Of a stretch of DNA of 64,000 nucleotides, positions 36,027-49,073 are shown piece by piece. Position 1 is the stretch's first letter. Each line of letters starts with the position of its first letter. Under the pieces are notes generated by a model, which did no database searches, was not told where the DNA came from, and saw only the letters and a program-made list of their open reading frames with translations. A program made the position numbers and the translations under genes. Source of the stretch: Alkalibacillus almallahensis (GTDB lineage: Bacteria; Bacillota; Bacilli; Bacillales; Alkalibacillaceae); NCBI RefSeq assembly GCF_011761495.1, contig NZ_JAASRU010000004.1, forward strand, positions 62,001 through 126,000, given 5' to 3'.

Positions 36027-36461
36027 ATGGTCGGAGTTGAACTAGATATGGTTGTAAGTGACAGTTTAGAAGCTTTAAAAGTATATGAATACATGTTTGA
36101 CCTTGAGGAAGTTAAAGCAACGAACTTACCCAAAGGTCAGAACGAAGTCTTATTCACACTATACAATATGCAATTTCATTTATTAGATGAAAATCGTGAG
36201 GCGTATTTAATTGCACCAACACCTGAGGATCCTAAGACGAGTTGGGTCAATGTAACCGTTGAGGATATCAATAAGACCTATCAGTTTGCAATGGATCAAG
36301 CATGTACCGAAATCCAACCAGTGACAGAAATGGCTGATATGGGTATATCCAATGCGATTTTCATGGATCCATTTGGTTATGTGTGGATGTTACATGAAGT
36401 GCATGAAGAAACAACCTTTGAAGAACGTGCAGCTATGTGGGAGAATTCTCAAGAACAATAA
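36027..36461 (+). CDS. VOC family protein (PhnB-like)
   Basis: 144 residues. Glyoxalase-fold: DSLEALKVYEYMFDLEEV, QFHLLDENREAY, SWVNVTVEDINKTY and FMDPFGYVWML, the pattern of PhnB-like 3-demethylubiquinone-9 3-methyltransferase-type VOC proteins. ATG 36027 follows AGGAGTGAA. Reaction unknown. Terminator at 36510. Confidence 0.82.
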   Translation: MVGVELDMVVSDSLEALKVYEYMFDLEEVKATNLPKGQNEVLFTLYNMQFHLLDENREAYLIAPTPEDPKTSWVNVTVEDINKTYQFAMDQACTEIQPVTEMADMGISNAIFMDPFGYVWMLHEVHEETTFEERAAMWENSQEQ

Positions 36462-36509
36462 TATCACCCCCAATAGCGTTGCTTTTATTTTGAAGACCAA
36501 CAAATTAAG

Positions 36510-36552
36510 ACCCCCAATTCATTCAAAAGTATCTTTGAATAAATTGGGGGTT
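36510..36552 (+). terminator. Terminator after the VOC gene
   Basis: Long stem ACCCCCAATT.ATTCAAA / TTTGAAT.AATTGGGGGT; little T run. Confidence 0.7.
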
Positions 36553-36623
36553 ACATAATTAATAAACTTCTATAATTTGATCACCAACAACCTGGCTTTT
36601 TCCTCACTCATACAATAGATCTG

Positions 36624-38003
36624 TTACTGACTTGTTTCCGTTCGTTTATGTTCGATCCCGTCTAACCGCTTCAATAAACCGACACCAAACTCTTGAGACA
36701 CTTCCAGATTTTCGTTATAAATACTATTGGTAGCTTCATAGGCTGATGAACCATGCTCCGAAAAATCCAAACCAGTGACTTCTTCCTCGCGCGAAACTCT
36801 TATAGCACCTAAACGTGTAACAGCATACAACGCGGTTCCTGTCGCGATCGACGTCCATAGAATCACACTTAGTACACCTATAAGTTGTGTCGTGAGCAAT
36901 GCAACACTCCCGGAATAAAACAAGCCACCTTCGACTGCAAACAATCCAACAGCTAATGTCCCCCATATTCCACAAATACCATGAACAGTAATAGCACCAA
37001 CAGGATCATCAATTTTCAGGATGCGATCAAAGAACTGAACCGCTTCTACTAAAATAATACCTGCAATAAACCCAATAATAATCGCTCCTATAGGTGAAAC
37101 ATTCGCCGTCCCTGCCGTTATACCAACTAAACCAGCTAAAGCGCCATTTAACGTTAACGTGGCATCGATGGTTTTAAATTTCATATAAGAATAGAATCCT
37201 GATGCTACAACACCAGCTGATGCAGATAATAATGTTGTTGCGATGACAGAAGGTACTAAACTCGTATCTGCTGCTAATGTACTTCCGCCATTAAACCCGA
37301 ACCAACCGAACCATAAAATAAAGACACCTAATGCACCAATTGGTATACTATGTCCTGGAATCACGTTCACTTTTCCTTTAGCATATTTGCCAATTCGAGG
37401 ACCTAATACTAATACGGTCATCAAACCACCTACTGCACCAGTTAAATGAACGACAGATGAGCCGGCAAAGTCGACAAAACCTAAGTCGGATAACCAACCG
37501 CCACCCCAAATCCAGTGTCCAACGACAGGATAAATAACCCCTGTCATAAATAATGTTAACATCAAATATGAGCTTAGCTTCATGCGTTCTGCTACAGAAC
37601 CTGAAATAATCGTCGCACACGTTGCTGCAAACATCGCTTGAAACACGAAGAATCCAATTTGATCTGTATGTCCTTGCAATAAAAAGCCAGATGTTCCAAT
37701 GAATCCACCTAACGTATCACCAAACATAAGCCCATATCCAACTAAGAAGTATAAAACCGATGCAATAGATATGGTCATCATATTCTTCATCAAAATATTT
37801 AACGCATTTTTGGAACGCGTGAACCCTGTTTCCACCATCGCAAAGCCTGCGTGCATAAAGAATACAAGAAAAGCTCCCAACATCATCCACGCCATATCAA
37901 TTGAATCCACAATTGGCGCCAACTCTTGGCTTGTTGTCGCAAATGTGGTCACGCTTGGAATTAATAGTAATACCATTAAGATTAAACTAATTTTTTTAAT
38001 CAT
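36624..38003 (-). CDS. amtB: Ammonium transporter
   Basis: 459 residues, Amt/MEP/Rh channel for ammonium/ammonia. N-terminal signal-like helix ending TFATT, then 11 membrane helices. The two pore histidines are visible (VVHLTGAVGG and TVHGICGIWG), and the Trp/Phe region FFMHAGFAMVETGF fits. The C-terminal tail (GLDFSEHGSSAYE) is the region bound by PII. It follows glnK after 15 nt; with nitrogen in excess GlnK plugs AmtB. Confidence 0.95.
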   Translation of the reverse strand: MIKKISLILMVLLLIPSVTTFATTSQELAPIVDSIDMAWMMLGAFLVFFMHAGFAMVETGFTRSKNALNILMKNMMTISIASVLYFLVGYGLMFGDTLGGFIGTSGFLLQGHTDQIGFFVFQAMFAATCATIISGSVAERMKLSSYLMLTLFMTGVIYPVVGHWIWGGGWLSDLGFVDFAGSSVVHLTGAVGGLMTVLVLGPRIGKYAKGKVNVIPGHSIPIGALGVFILWFGWFGFNGGSTLAADTSLVPSVIATTLLSASAGVVASGFYSYMKFKTIDATLTLNGALAGLVGITAGTANVSPIGAIIIGFIAGIILVEAVQFFDRILKIDDPVGAITVHGICGIWGTLAVGLFAVEGGLFYSGSVALLTTQLIGVLSVILWTSIATGTALYAVTRLGAIRVSREEEVTGLDFSEHGSSAYEATNSIYNENLEVSQEFGVGLLKRLDGIEHKRTETSQ

Positions 38004-38018
38004 CTCGTATTCCTCCCT

Positions 38019-38360
38019 TTATTGTAATGCTTCTTTGCCCGTTTCACCTGTTCGAATTCGGTAAACATCTTCAACAGCTGACACAAATATTTTGCCATCA
38101 CCCACTTGATCCGTTGAACAAGTTTTGGAAATGATCTTTGCTGTGACATCTACATCTTCATTATCAACAACTAATTCAACTTTCACTTTAGGATACAATT
38201 TTATTTCATACTTATTTCCTCGAAACACTCCTTCCTGACCTTTTTGCTGACCACAACCAGCCACCTCTGAAATCGTCATACCATTAACGCCATGTCGATC
38301 AAGCTCTTCACGAAGTTCTTGAAATTTTTCTGGACGAATAATTGCTTCAAGTTTCTTCAT
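38019..38360 (-). CDS. glnK: PII nitrogen regulatory protein GlnK
   Basis: 113 residues. MKKLEAIIRPEKFQELREEL, MTISEVAGCGQQKG (T-loop start), GVFRGNKYEIKLYPKV and DQVGDGKIFVSAVEDVYRIRTGE mark PII (each written in part). The T-loop position equal to Tyr51 of E. coli is Phe (VFRG), so it is not uridylylated there, as in other Firmicutes. First gene of glnK-amtB, with GlnR/TnrA-like boxes on both sides of its promoter. GGAGGTT before the ATG. Confidence 0.95.
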   Translation of the reverse strand: MKKLEAIIRPEKFQELREELDRHGVNGMTISEVAGCGQQKGQEGVFRGNKYEIKLYPKVKVELVVDNEDVDVTAKIISKTCSTDQVGDGKIFVSAVEDVYRIRTGETGKEALQ

Positions 38361-38379
38361 AAGTAACCTCCTTAATTTA

Positions 38380-38479
38380 TGTTAACTTTCTTAACACCAA
38401 ATGTTATTAATATACATAATATAATTAATAATCAGAAAAATCAAGTGGTTTTCTGAATTTTATGTTAGGAAAGTTAACA
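38380..38479 (-). promoter_or_regulatory. glnK promoter with two GlnR/TnrA-like boxes
   Basis: Two 17-bp palindromes: TGTTAACTTTCTTAACA at 38380-38396 and TGTTAGGAAAGTTAACA at 38463-38479 (plus strand). Both have the outer TGTNA...TNACA of the GlnR/TnrA consensus with two mismatches in the centre. A promoter lies between them on the minus strand: TTGATT (38444-38439), 17 bp, TATTAT (38421-38416). The upstream box would suit activation by TnrA, the downstream one (just 20 bp before the start codon) repression by GlnR; this split is an inference. Confidence 0.6.
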
Positions 38480-38481
38480 CA

Positions 38482-38518
38482 AAAAAATCGCCGAGCCTTT
38501 TCGACTCGACGATTTTTA
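38482..38518 (-). terminator. Terminator after the FAD oxidoreductase gene
   Basis: Stem AAAATCG.CGAG / CTCG.CGATTTT with A7 on the plus-strand left side, giving a T run for the minus-strand gene. Confidence 0.8.
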
Positions 38519-38521
38519 TAT

Positions 38522-39634
38522 TTATTGGATTGCTTCACTCACATCATATTGTGATAAATCTAAATCGATCTCTTCACCTAATGACAAATCGGCTAAAACT
38601 GAACCGAGATAAGGACCTGCCGTCAGTCCTGTTGCGCCAAGTCCATTAGCGACAAATAACCCTTCATAGCCTGGCATCGGCCCAATAATCGGTAAAAATC
38701 CAGGTGTATAAGGGCGAAAACCAACACGCGTTTCTAATATCGAAGCATCTTCTAAGCCAGGTGCAATGGTTAGCGCTTTATCTAAGATATCGCGAATAGC
38801 ACTTGCTGTTGTTCGATGATCAAACTCAGCATAGTCAGTCCGCGTAGCACCTGCCACAATGCGACCGCCTGCAAATGTTAACAAATAACCGTTGCTAGGT
38901 GGCATGACAACTGGCCAATCACCCGTGTCTTCACCGACTAAATCCAAATGAACAATTTGTGCACGTTGTGGTGTCACTTCATAATCAATACCGACTGGTT
39001 TGACTAATTGTTTCGACCAAGCACCCGCTGTATCAATAACTTGATCAACTTCAAGAATCTCACCTTGAATACCGACTTTTTTAATTTGATTGCCCTTAGC
39101 GACGAGCCTTGCTTCACCTGTACGAATGGTCGCACCATAATGAATGGCACCTGCTAATAGAGCATCGCGCATTGCACGACCATCCACTCTTGCACCACCA
39201 CTAACATAGACGCCACCGTATTCCTCAGAAATAGGTGGGAACATCCCGCGCACTTCATCAGGTGTTAACCGTTTAATCTCCCCTATTTCTGGTGCATCTT
39301 CTTTTCGTTTCTCTGCACGTTCTACCATTTGATCTAGTTTATTTTCATCGGTATGTAGACTAATGGTACCCACTTGTTTATAACCTGTCTTGCGCATACC
39401 GTTCGCACGTAATTGGTCGACAAGGTCTGGGTAATAGCGCGCGCCTCGCTTGACAAGTTCATACCACGCTTTATTTCGGCGCTGTGACAACCATGGGCAA
39501 ACGATTCCTGCCGCTGCGTCAGTCGCTTGACCTTCATCTTTTCGATCAATTAGTGTCACGTCTTCACCTTTTTTGGCTAAATGATAGGCGGTTGAAGCAC
39601 CTAGTATACCACCACCGACAACAACGGTTGTCAT
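38522..39634 (-). CDS. FAD-dependent amino acid oxidase family protein
   Basis: 370 residues, DAO fold (glycine oxidase/D-amino acid dehydrogenase/sarcosine oxidase group). N-terminal VVGGGILGASTAYHLAKKGEDV (in part: GGGILGAS) binds FAD; GIVCPWLSQRRNK, a DTAGAWSKQL block in the middle, and FVANGLGATGLTAGP near the C-terminus fit. The oxidised amine is unknown. Not linked to thiamine genes here, so ThiO is unlikely. Confidence 0.85.
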   Translation of the reverse strand: MTTVVVGGGILGASTAYHLAKKGEDVTLIDRKDEGQATDAAAGIVCPWLSQRRNKAWYELVKRGARYYPDLVDQLRANGMRKTGYKQVGTISLHTDENKLDQMVERAEKRKEDAPEIGEIKRLTPDEVRGMFPPISEEYGGVYVSGGARVDGRAMRDALLAGAIHYGATIRTGEARLVAKGNQIKKVGIQGEILEVDQVIDTAGAWSKQLVKPVGIDYEVTPQRAQIVHLDLVGEDTGDWPVVMPPSNGYLLTFAGGRIVAGATRTDYAEFDHRTTASAIRDILDKALTIAPGLEDASILETRVGFRPYTPGFLPIIGPMPGYEGLFVANGLGATGLTAGPYLGSVLADLSLGEEIDLDLSQYDVSEAIQ

Positions 39635-39659
39635 AAGCTCATTCCTTTCTTTTCATCAG

Positions 39660-40112
39660 TTAAAATGGTTTTGTAATCATTAATATTATAATAACAATAA
39701 ATAGTGTGTTTTCGAAATATTCAACAGTGTATAGTCTTTGAGCTAATCGATCATAATCAGCTGGAATCGCGTCTCCTGTCGCATCTGCCAACAATTGTTT
39801 AATTGGCTTCGAATACCATTTTAAAACAGTCGGCCCCATAGCTAAAGCGATCAAATATAATATGAGGCTGACGACATACCACCCTTGTTGAAATAACGTT
39901 GGATTTAATGCACCCATCCAAAGACCTGTCACAAGAAGCAATGTCCCACCTACCATAACAAAGTAGTGCAGTTGACGTTTGACTTGATAGCCGTGTCTCA
40001 ATTCAGCTAATGTTTTCGCCGATTTCGTCACCCGCGTTAAAACGAATCCAGGTCCCATTCCAATAATGGCAGAAATGATATGTATAAGGACTAAACTTTC
40101 ATATAAAGCCAC
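39660..40112 (-). CDS. DUF2269 membrane protein
   Basis: 150 residues from a GTG at 40112 correctly spaced from GGAGGTG; a start farther upstream would include that site. Four helices. Motifs LVLIHIISAIIGMGPGFV, KRQLHYFVMVGGT and VLKWYSKPIK fit DUF2269 (predicted integral membrane, possibly heme-binding through helix histidines). It ends 25 nt before the start of the FAD enzyme gene in the same direction, so the two may form an operon; a joint role in electron transfer is speculation. Confidence 0.75.
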   Translation of the reverse strand: MALYESLVLIHIISAIIGMGPGFVLTRVTKSAKTLAELRHGYQVKRQLHYFVMVGGTLLLVTGLWMGALNPTLFQQGWYVVSLILYLIALAMGPTVLKWYSKPIKQLLADATGDAIPADYDRLAQRLYTVEYFENTLFIVIIILMITKPF

Positions 40113-40210
40113 GGGAACACCTCCAAGGTTATTATAGCGTGAAAACACCCATTGTTCGTGACAAATCATGACAACAAGCGTACAATTTCAAGTAACAAGG
40201 AGTGATCCAT

Positions 40211-40573
40211 ATGCAACAATTGATGTTTGAAGAAAAATGGGACAAAACAATTGCAGAAGAGGACCGAACATGGATCAAATCACAATTTGAAAACCTATCG
40301 TTTAATGATCACTCAGGAATAAGTTTCACTGTATTAAATCACGCTTTTAATCATCGTCATCATTTACTCGTGACTGCTCTTGTTCATAATTGTACGGATC
40401 AACCTGTGACAATTAAAAATCAATCTATGACGTGGGGTACTCAAGCGACAGGCACATTTACACTCCCTATTGAAATAGATGCCCACCATTCCATGCCGTG
40501 GACATTTATTTTCACTGACTATGCAAGCGAAATCGATCAAAATGCTACACTAAAAATGATCGGTAATAACTAA
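40211..40573 (+). CDS. SLAP-domain protein
   Basis: 120 residues from ATG 40211, preceded by AAGGAGTG. Single SLAP domain: LMFEEKWDKTIAEED at the start, SFTVLNHAFN, HLLVTALVHNCTDQPV, and the SMPWTFIF C-terminal motif. SLAP domains occur in bacillus proteins associated with accessory Sec systems; no such system is near, and no signal peptide is seen. The stop is followed after 1 nt by repeat array C. Confidence 0.8.
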   Translation: MQQLMFEEKWDKTIAEEDRTWIKSQFENLSFNDHSGISFTVLNHAFNHRHHLLVTALVHNCTDQPVTIKNQSMTWGTQATGTFTLPIEIDAHHSMPWTFIFTDYASEIDQNATLKMIGNN

Positions 40574-40574
40574 A

Positions 40575-40708
40575 TGACGCAACCTTTTTCGCATTTGCAT
40601 CAAGCTTGTGTGATTTTGGCGCAAGACGATTAAAGTTTGACGCAAGGCTTATGAAATTTGAATCAACACCCCTCATTTTTGGGGCAAACGTCACATATTT
40701 TGGTGCAA
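40575..40708 (+). repeat. 21-bp-period repeat array C (core TGANGCAA)
   Basis: Seven units start at 40575, 40596, 40617, 40638, 40659, 40680 and 40701, all at exact 21-bp spacing. Cores read TGACGCAA, TGCATCAA, TGGCGCAA, TGACGCAA, TGAATCAA, TGGGGCAA and TGGTGCAA; most units end in TT. The array begins 1 nt after the SLAP gene stop and is followed by a terminator. Confidence 0.87.
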
Positions 40709-40723
40709 CGACGAATAAAGCAT

Positions 40724-40764
40724 AAAAACCTCTCAAAGGCTCGCTCGCCCTTGAGAGGTTTTTT
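40724..40764. terminator. Bidirectional terminator between SLAP gene and pruA
   Basis: Stem AAAAACCTCTCAAAGG / CCTTGAGAGGTTTTTT with a short loop, between convergent genes. Confidence 0.88.
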
Positions 40765-40771
40765 ACTAATT

Positions 40772-42319
40772 TTATAGCATTTCAGACATTGTCTTAGCTT
40801 GCATGAAGTTGTAAAGGTAATCAGGTCCGCCGGCTTTCGAATCTGTACCAGACATATCGAAACCACCAAACGGGTGATAACCAACAATCGCCGCTGTACA
40901 ACCACGGTTGAAGTAAAGGTTACCGACGTGGAAATCTTCACGAGCAATTTCTATATGGTTGCGATTATTCGAAATTACAGCACCTGTTAAACCGTAATCT
41001 GTGTTATTCGCAATATCGATTGCTTCGTTAAAGTCTGTTGCTTTCGTGAAGCCAACAACGGGTCCGAAAATTTCTTCTTGTTGCATGCGGGATTTTGGAT
41101 CTAAATCCGCAAAAATGGTTGGATTGACGTAATAACCATTTGTATCATCACCATCGCCACCTACAACAAGACGGCCTTCTTCTTTACCAACTTCCATGTA
41201 GCCCATAATTTTTTCATAAGCACTGCCATCAATGACAGCACCCATATAATAGTTCTCTTTCGATGTGTCACCGATTGATAGTCCTTTTGTGATTTCTGCT
41301 ACACGATCTAGCACTTGATCATAGACATCTTGATGAACGATGGCACGTGAACCAGACGAACACTTTTGACCTGAGAAGTCAAAGGCAGACTGTACGATTG
41401 ATTGTGAAGCTAATTCTAAGTCCGCTTCACTATCAACTACAATCGTATCCTTACCGCCCATTTCAATCACAGTACGTTTTAACCATTTTTGACCTGGTTG
41501 AACTTTTGCTGCTTTTTCATGGATACCGACACCTACATCACGTGAACCAGTGAAACTAACAAAGCGTGTGTTAGGATGTTCAACTAGGTGATCACCTACT
41601 TCACTACCGCTACCAGGAATATAGTTCACAACGCCTGATGGCATGCCTGCTTCTTCTAATACTTCCATAAACTTATAGGCAATCACTGGTGAGTTAGACG
41701 CTGGTTTCAATAGTACTGTGTTTCCAGTAACCATTGGTGAAACCGTTGTACCAGCCATAATCGCAAACAGTAGGTTCCATGGTGAAATAACAAGACCAAC
41801 ACCTAATGGAATATATTCAAAACGATTGTTCTCACCTGGACGGCTGTTTACTTCGCCGCCTTTATCGATTTCTAGCATTTGACGACCATAATATTCTAAG
41901 AAGTCAATACCTTCAGCGACATCACCATCTGCTTCTTTCCACGCTTTACCAGACTCTTTAATTGCCCAAGCGTTGAATTCATACTTACGACGGCGAACGA
42001 TTGCTGCTGCGCGGAATAAAATATCAGCGCGCATCTCTGCAGTAGATTTACGCCACCATTCAAATGTTTCATCCGCCACATTCATCGATTTTTCTGCTAG
42101 TTCTTTATCTGCTTTCGATACTGTACCCACTACTTCACCTTTGTTGTTAGGATTAATTGAAGTAATTTTCGCATCTGTATAAATACGTTCTCCACCGATA
42201 ATAAGTGGATAATCTTTTCCGAGTTCTTGTTCGACTTGACGAAGAGCCGCTTCTTGTTTTTTAGCGTTCTCTTCTACCGAAAAATCCGTAAAAGGTTCAT
42301 GCTTGTAAGCTTGTACCAT
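40772..42319 (-). CDS. pruA: 1-pyrroline-5-carboxylate dehydrogenase
   Basis: 515 residues from ATG 42319, the exact usual length of the bacillus RocA/PruA type; GAGGAGGCAA precedes it. Oxidises P5C (from proline or arginine) to glutamate with NAD. Aldehyde dehydrogenase signatures: [20 protein letters not shown], catalytic Glu in VIEMGGKD and catalytic Cys in [19 protein letters not shown] and [10 protein letters not shown] follow. [13 protein letters not shown] at the N-terminus is typical. No proline dehydrogenase is next to it. Confidence 0.94.
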   Translation of the reverse strand: MVQAYKHEPFTDFSVEENAKKQEAALRQVEQELGKDYPLIIGGERIYTDAKITSINPNNKGEVVGTVSKADKELAEKSMNVADETFEWWRKSTAEMRADILFRAAAIVRRRKYEFNAWAIKESGKAWKEADGDVAEGIDFLEYYGRQMLEIDKGGEVNSRPGENNRFEYIPLGVGLVISPWNLLFAIMAGTTVSPMVTGNTVLLKPASNSPVIAYKFMEVLEEAGMPSGVVNYIPGSGSEVGDHLVEHPNTRFVSFTGSRDVGVGIHEKAAKVQPGQKWLKRTVIEMGGKDTIVVDSEADLELASQSIVQSAFDFSGQKCSSGSRAIVHQDVYDQVLDRVAEITKGLSIGDTSKENYYMGAVIDGSAYEKIMGYMEVGKEEGRLVVGGDGDDTNGYYVNPTIFADLDPKSRMQQEEIFGPVVGFTKATDFNEAIDIANNTDYGLTGAVISNNRNHIEIAREDFHVGNLYFNRGCTAAIVGYHPFGGFDMSGTDSKAGGPDYLYNFMQAKTMSEML

Positions 42320-42432
42320 GAAAATTGCCTCCTCTAAACGATTTTGCGCCGATAACAGCGCTTCCATAAACTATTTTAAACGAACACTGTTTCCTAATCA
42401 AATAAAATTGCAGTTTTTTCAGATAAAAAAGT

Positions 42433-42470
42433 AACGCCCTCTTCATAACAGCCGTGTTATAAGAGGGCGT
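42433..42470 (-). terminator. Terminator of the pcrB-pcrA-ligA-camS operon
   Basis: Stem ACGCCCTCTTATAACA / TGTTATGAAGAGGGCGT (one bulge) on the minus strand, then TTACTTTTTT. Confidence 0.85.
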
Positions 42471-42497
42471 ATGCCAATCAAATATCATAATAATCTA

Positions 42498-43694
42498 CTA
42501 ATCATGATAAATATGATGTGTAATGTCTTCTGCTCCTGCATCCCTAAACAGTACAGCTTCCTGACGTGAAGCTGATTCAACCGTTACTTCCAAGTCAAAA
42601 TATGACGGAAAGTGCTCGGCCATTAAAGAAGAAGCGTGTTGTGTAAATCCGATGACTTCTTGTTTACCATGAAACTCTACTGGAATATTAATCGACAGCT
42701 CCTGTAGCTCTCCATCTTTATAAAAACCTCTGCCGATCACACCGATATAATTTGGAAAATAGTCTGAGACATCTTGACTAAACCCTGTGAACATTTCGGA
42801 ATCTTCATAATGATTGTCCTCTGCTTCACTTGATGGGAAAAGAACAGTTTTCTCATCCAACGACTGCCATTCATTAACCGTCATATCATTTGGTTCGACA
42901 ACCGCTTTTGTAACAAAACTACCTGGTACCGAAGCGTTTGGACTATTTTCACGATAAAGAGCTAGCATGATCGGCACATCTTGTAATTCTTCCATTCCAC
43001 GAACTCGCTCTAAAATTTGACCTGCTGTTTCCTTACCAATCTGTAACATTTCATTTTTATCAATAGCGACATTATTGGTTGCTTCATAATTCACACTAAA
43101 TTGATAGTCTGATTTAAGTGCAATACCGATTGATACACCGGCTAGTTCGACCCGGTTCTCTTCAGCTCGAGTCAGATAATTTTGTTCTAGAATATGCGAA
43201 ACGACTCGTGGATTCTCTTCTTTGTATGTTTCTAACTCATCCACTATAGCATCAACTTCATCTTCTGCATTAGCATCTTGAGCATCTTCCAAATCCTCTT
43301 CTAAATCTTCTGGTCGTTCAGGGTTGAAATCATTAATCCAATCAAAAACTGTACTTTCATCTAAATATTGTCCCTCTTGAAATAGATAGTCATCTGGTGA
43401 AAAAGGATCCTTCGACAATCGAGTAAGTCCTTGTTCAAACTCATCTATATCATAACGGTTGGATATTTGATTGGTAATTGTACCTCGAGCCGCGCTCGGC
43501 TGATACGGTAACACCATTCGATAATCGTTTGTATCTAATTGATCAGGCGAGACAATCATTTGCTGATCTTCTTCTGTTTGTTCCTCTTCATCCGTTTCCT
43601 GAACGACTTCCTCTTCCGAATCAAAATTCGGACTACAAGCCGCCATTAATAGAACTAATAACGGCAATCCAAGCCATTTACTCATTTGTGTCAA
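42498..43694 (-). CDS. camS: CamS-family lipoprotein
   Basis: 398 residues. Signal peptide with lipobox LMAAC, then an acidic stretch (EEEVVQETDEEEQ). CamS domain: YQPSAARGTITNQISNRYD (in part: ARGTITNQ), ILEQNYLTRAEE, LAGVSIGIALKSDYQ and DYFPNYIGVIGRG. Family members are surface lipoproteins; in staphylococci and enterococci the signal peptide yields a sex-pheromone peptide. The TTG at 43694 is spaced 8 nt from GGAGG inside the ligA end. Last gene of the pcrB-pcrA-ligA operon. Confidence 0.9.
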   Translation of the reverse strand: MTQMSKWLGLPLLVLLMAACSPNFDSEEEVVQETDEEEQTEEDQQMIVSPDQLDTNDYRMVLPYQPSAARGTITNQISNRYDIDEFEQGLTRLSKDPFSPDDYLFQEGQYLDESTVFDWINDFNPERPEDLEEDLEDAQDANAEDEVDAIVDELETYKEENPRVVSHILEQNYLTRAEENRVELAGVSIGIALKSDYQFSVNYEATNNVAIDKNEMLQIGKETAGQILERVRGMEELQDVPIMLALYRENSPNASVPGSFVTKAVVEPNDMTVNEWQSLDEKTVLFPSSEAEDNHYEDSEMFTGFSQDVSDYFPNYIGVIGRGFYKDGELQELSINIPVEFHGKQEVIGFTQHASSLMAEHFPSYFDLEVTVESASRQEAVLFRDAGAEDITHHIYHD

Positions 43695-43697
43695 TCA

Positions 43698-47961
<4,264 letters not shown>

Positions 47962-47975
47962 GACGTTCCCACCTT

Positions 47976-48671
47976 TTATTGTTCTACTTGCTTCACGGCT
48001 TCTACCGTTTCAATCGCTCGGTTAATATCGCGGTAAATCACATCACCGACGACAATGACCTGGGCATGAGCAGCCATTTCTTCTGCTTGCTCAGCTGTTT
48101 CAATTCCGCCACCATAAACTAAAACTGTCTTTTCAAGCTCATGACTCACCCGCTTTACTAATGCTGGATCGCCATAAATACCACTATATTCTAGGTACAT
48201 AATCGGTAGTGGCATTAAATGTTCAATTAAGCGCGCATAAGCGACGACATCTTCAGTGGTAACGGCTGTTGCCTTCGTATATTGATAAGCTTTGGATGCT
48301 GGATTTAGCATAACGTAACCTTCCATAAATAGCTCGTCCCAATCTATCCAATTACCATAGGTTTTCACCGCTTCATGATGCAGATCAATCATCCACTGTT
48401 TATGACCACTGTTTAAAACGGTCGGGATTAGATAATGATCGAACCCTGGCGTAATCGATGAAAGATTAGAGACTTCTAACAGACAAGGAATGGGATACTG
48501 TCTGACTCGCGCTAATAAATGAATAACATCGTCTAACGTGACATCATCCGTGCCACCAATCATAATCGCATCTGTGCCAGACTGACAAACCGCTTTTAGG
48601 TCATCATCAGTTATGTATTTGTTCGGGTCTAATTTAAACGTGTGACGCCAATTATTAAACGGTTCACTCAC
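47976..48671 (-). CDS. pcrB: Heptaprenylglyceryl phosphate synthase
   Basis: 231 residues from GTG 48671 (GGAGG is 7 nt upstream; an ATG 6 nt earlier is too close). Makes heptaprenylglyceryl phosphate from glycerol-1-phosphate. PcrB TIM barrel: [36 protein letters not shown] (in part), [27 protein letters not shown] and [12 protein letters not shown]. Named PcrB because it precedes pcrA, as here. Confidence 0.95.
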   Translation of the reverse strand: MSEPFNNWRHTFKLDPNKYITDDDLKAVCQSGTDAIMIGGTDDVTLDDVIHLLARVRQYPIPCLLEVSNLSSITPGFDHYLIPTVLNSGHKQWMIDLHHEAVKTYGNWIDWDELFMEGYVMLNPASKAYQYTKATAVTTEDVVAYARLIEHLMPLPIMYLEYSGIYGDPALVKRVSHELEKTVLVYGGGIETAEQAEEMAAHAQVIVVGDVIYRDINRAIETVEAVKQVEQ

Positions 48672-48775
48672 AGTCATTCCTCCAACATCCTTCTAACCTT
48701 ATCTATTATACCAAAAAACCCCCTCATCTTTCATCGACCAATCCGAGAAAAAGTGACAATCTGTTAGCTAAAACG

Positions 48776-49037
48776 TTGAGAAAACACATATGGTATGCTA
48801 GTATATATGAGAATAAAATTAATAAACGTATGATGACAATGAAGGATTAATAGTAGCATAACCCACTACCAACAAGCGATTCAGGGATGGTGCGAGCCTG
48901 GAGTAAGGTGATGTGAAACGGCAATCTGGAGTGATCGCCTGAAAGTGGATGTGCTTGCCACATCAATCAGGGTGGAACCGCGGGAAATACACTCTCGTCC
49001 CTGAGCTATTCGATTAGCTCTTGGGCGGGAGTTTTTT
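48776..49037 (+). ncRNA. Glycine T-box leader with promoter
   Basis: Promoter TTGAGA (48776-48781), 17 bp, TAGTAT (48799-48804). The leader has the apical stem I element (GATGGTGCGAGCC, near 48893), a probable specifier GGC (Gly) followed by A at 48920-48922, the T-box sequence AGGGTGGAACCGCG at 48969-48982, and a terminator stem 48991-49037 (ACTCTCGTCCC / GGGCGGGAGT then T6). Uncharged tRNA(Gly) should promote read-through into glyS. The specifier assignment is by position, not by folding. Confidence 0.93.
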
Positions 49038-49073
49038 AATGCTATTGCAAGTAATATTTTGGGAGGTTTTCAA

